From contig CALBNX010000058.1 of the NCBI GenBank assembly GCA_937896885.1, positions 1 through 31,206 of the forward strand: a DNA stretch of 31,206 bases, in the 5' to 3' direction. The position numbers and the translations under genes are program-made. Source of the stretch: an uncultured Clostridia bacterium (GTDB lineage: Bacteria; Bacillota; Clostridia; Oscillospirales; Acutalibacteraceae). Of this stretch, positions 30,738-31,206 are shown one piece after another; positions within the stretch are counted from its first letter, which is position 1, and each line of letters starts with the position of its first letter. The notes beneath the pieces are model-generated. The model was given only the letters and a program-made list of their open reading frames with translations, ran no database searches and was not told where the DNA came from.

Positions 30738-31206
30738 ATGGCATTCGAAGGTTTATCAGACAGACTTGAATCTGCTTTTGCGCGTTTGAAAAGTAAAGGT
30801 AGTCTTACTGAGAGCGATGTTAAAGAAGCAATGCGTGAAGTGCGACTTGCACTGCTCGAAGCTGACGTTAACTATAAAGTTGCCAAAGATTTCACTGCTA
30901 AGGTAACAGAAAGAGCAATCGGCGCTCAGGTTATGGAAAGTTTGACACCTGCCCAGATGGTTATCAAAATTGTTAACGAAGAATTAACTGATTTGATGGG
31001 TGGCACTCAGACAAGACTTGCCTATGCTTCACATCCACCAACAATAGTTATGATGTGTGGCTTGCAGGGTTCAGGTAAAACTACACATTGTGCAAAAATC
31101 GCATTAAAACTAAAAAATGAAAATCATAGACCTTTGCTCGTAGCATGTGACATTTATCGTCCTGCTGCTATCAAACAGTTGCAGGTTGTTGGTGAACAGG
31201 TTGGTG
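30738..31206 (+). CDS. ffh: Signal recognition particle protein Ffh, 3' end outside the window
   Basis: The first 156 residues of the SRP54 GTPase, which binds signal peptides and 4.5S/scRNA and delivers ribosomes to FtsY. It starts MAFEGLSDRLESAFARLKSKG; the N domain carries the ALLEADVNYKVAK motif, then the G domain begins with GLQGSGKTTHCAKIALKL and the family's ACDIYRPAAIKQL. GGGGG lies 5 to 9 bases before the ATG. The frame is open to the last base of the window. The M domain and RNA-binding part are not visible. Confidence 0.96.
   Translation, partial: MAFEGLSDRLESAFARLKSKGSLTESDVKEAMREVRLALLEADVNYKVAKDFTAKVTERAIGAQVMESLTPAQMVIKIVNEELTDLMGGTQTRLAYASHPPTIVMMCGLQGSGKTTHCAKIALKLKNENHRPLLVACDIYRPAAIKQLQVVGEQVG

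Overview
The window looks like chromosome of a low-GC, Gram-positive, spore-forming member of the Clostridia. An Oscillospiraceae/Ruminococcus-type gut bacterium is my best guess, not proven. The reasons are AGGAGG-type ribosome binding sites, a Firmicutes-style dcw cluster starting with mraZ, sporulation genes (yqfC, yqfD, a ylbJ-like gene, a SpoVD-like PBP with PASTA domains), a MurE with the DNPR motif of meso-diaminopimelate enzymes, and the yqfC-yqfD-phoH-ybeY-dgkA-era-yqzL-recO order known from Bacillus.

Layout. (a) 1-593: 3' part of hisF, followed by 190 bp of stacked small hairpin repeats. (b) 782-2378, minus strand: a SAM methyltransferase and a nitroreductase. Between them lie a strong promoter, a 31-codon leader ORF and a terminator hairpin, arranged like a ribosome-controlled attenuator. 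(c) 2497-4518: pncB and ppa, translationally coupled and closed by a terminator. (d) 4552-18657: the dcw cluster, mraZ-rsmH-ftsL-spoVD/pbpB-murE-murF-mraY-ftsW-murG-murA-ftsQ-ftsZ, which lacks murD, murC, murB and ftsA. ftsZ has its own promoter behind six helically phased A-tracts. (e) 18663-20632: a small accessory stretch holding an XRE regulator, an unrecognised one-TM protein and a small Cys-rich protein, followed by a 73-bp MITE-like inverted repeat. (f) 20768-27206: a ylbJ-like gene diverging from yqfC-yqfD-phoH-ybeY-dgkA-era-yqzL-recO. (g) 27206-29732: a long hairpin, then mutS2. (h) 29735-31206: a Thr-rich lipoprotein, then a consensus promoter overlapping a terminator-like hairpin in front of ylxM and the start of ffh (cut by the window end).

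How the genes fit together. RsmH, MurE, MurF, MraY, MurG and MurA make and export lipid II. FtsW and the PBP polymerise it at the septum organised by FtsZ, FtsQ and FtsL, and MraZ probably regulates the cluster. YqfC and YqfD act in spore formation, and YlbJ-like proteins are also sporulation-linked. PhoH, YbeY and Era act in RNA and ribosome maturation, RecO and MutS2 in DNA repair or ribosome rescue, and YlxM/Ffh in protein targeting. Most of the window is ordinary core genome. The parts most worth a second look are non-coding: the methyltransferase leader, the recO-mutS2 hairpin, the ftsZ A-tracts, and the overlapping terminator/promoter signals before the PBP gene and ylxM.
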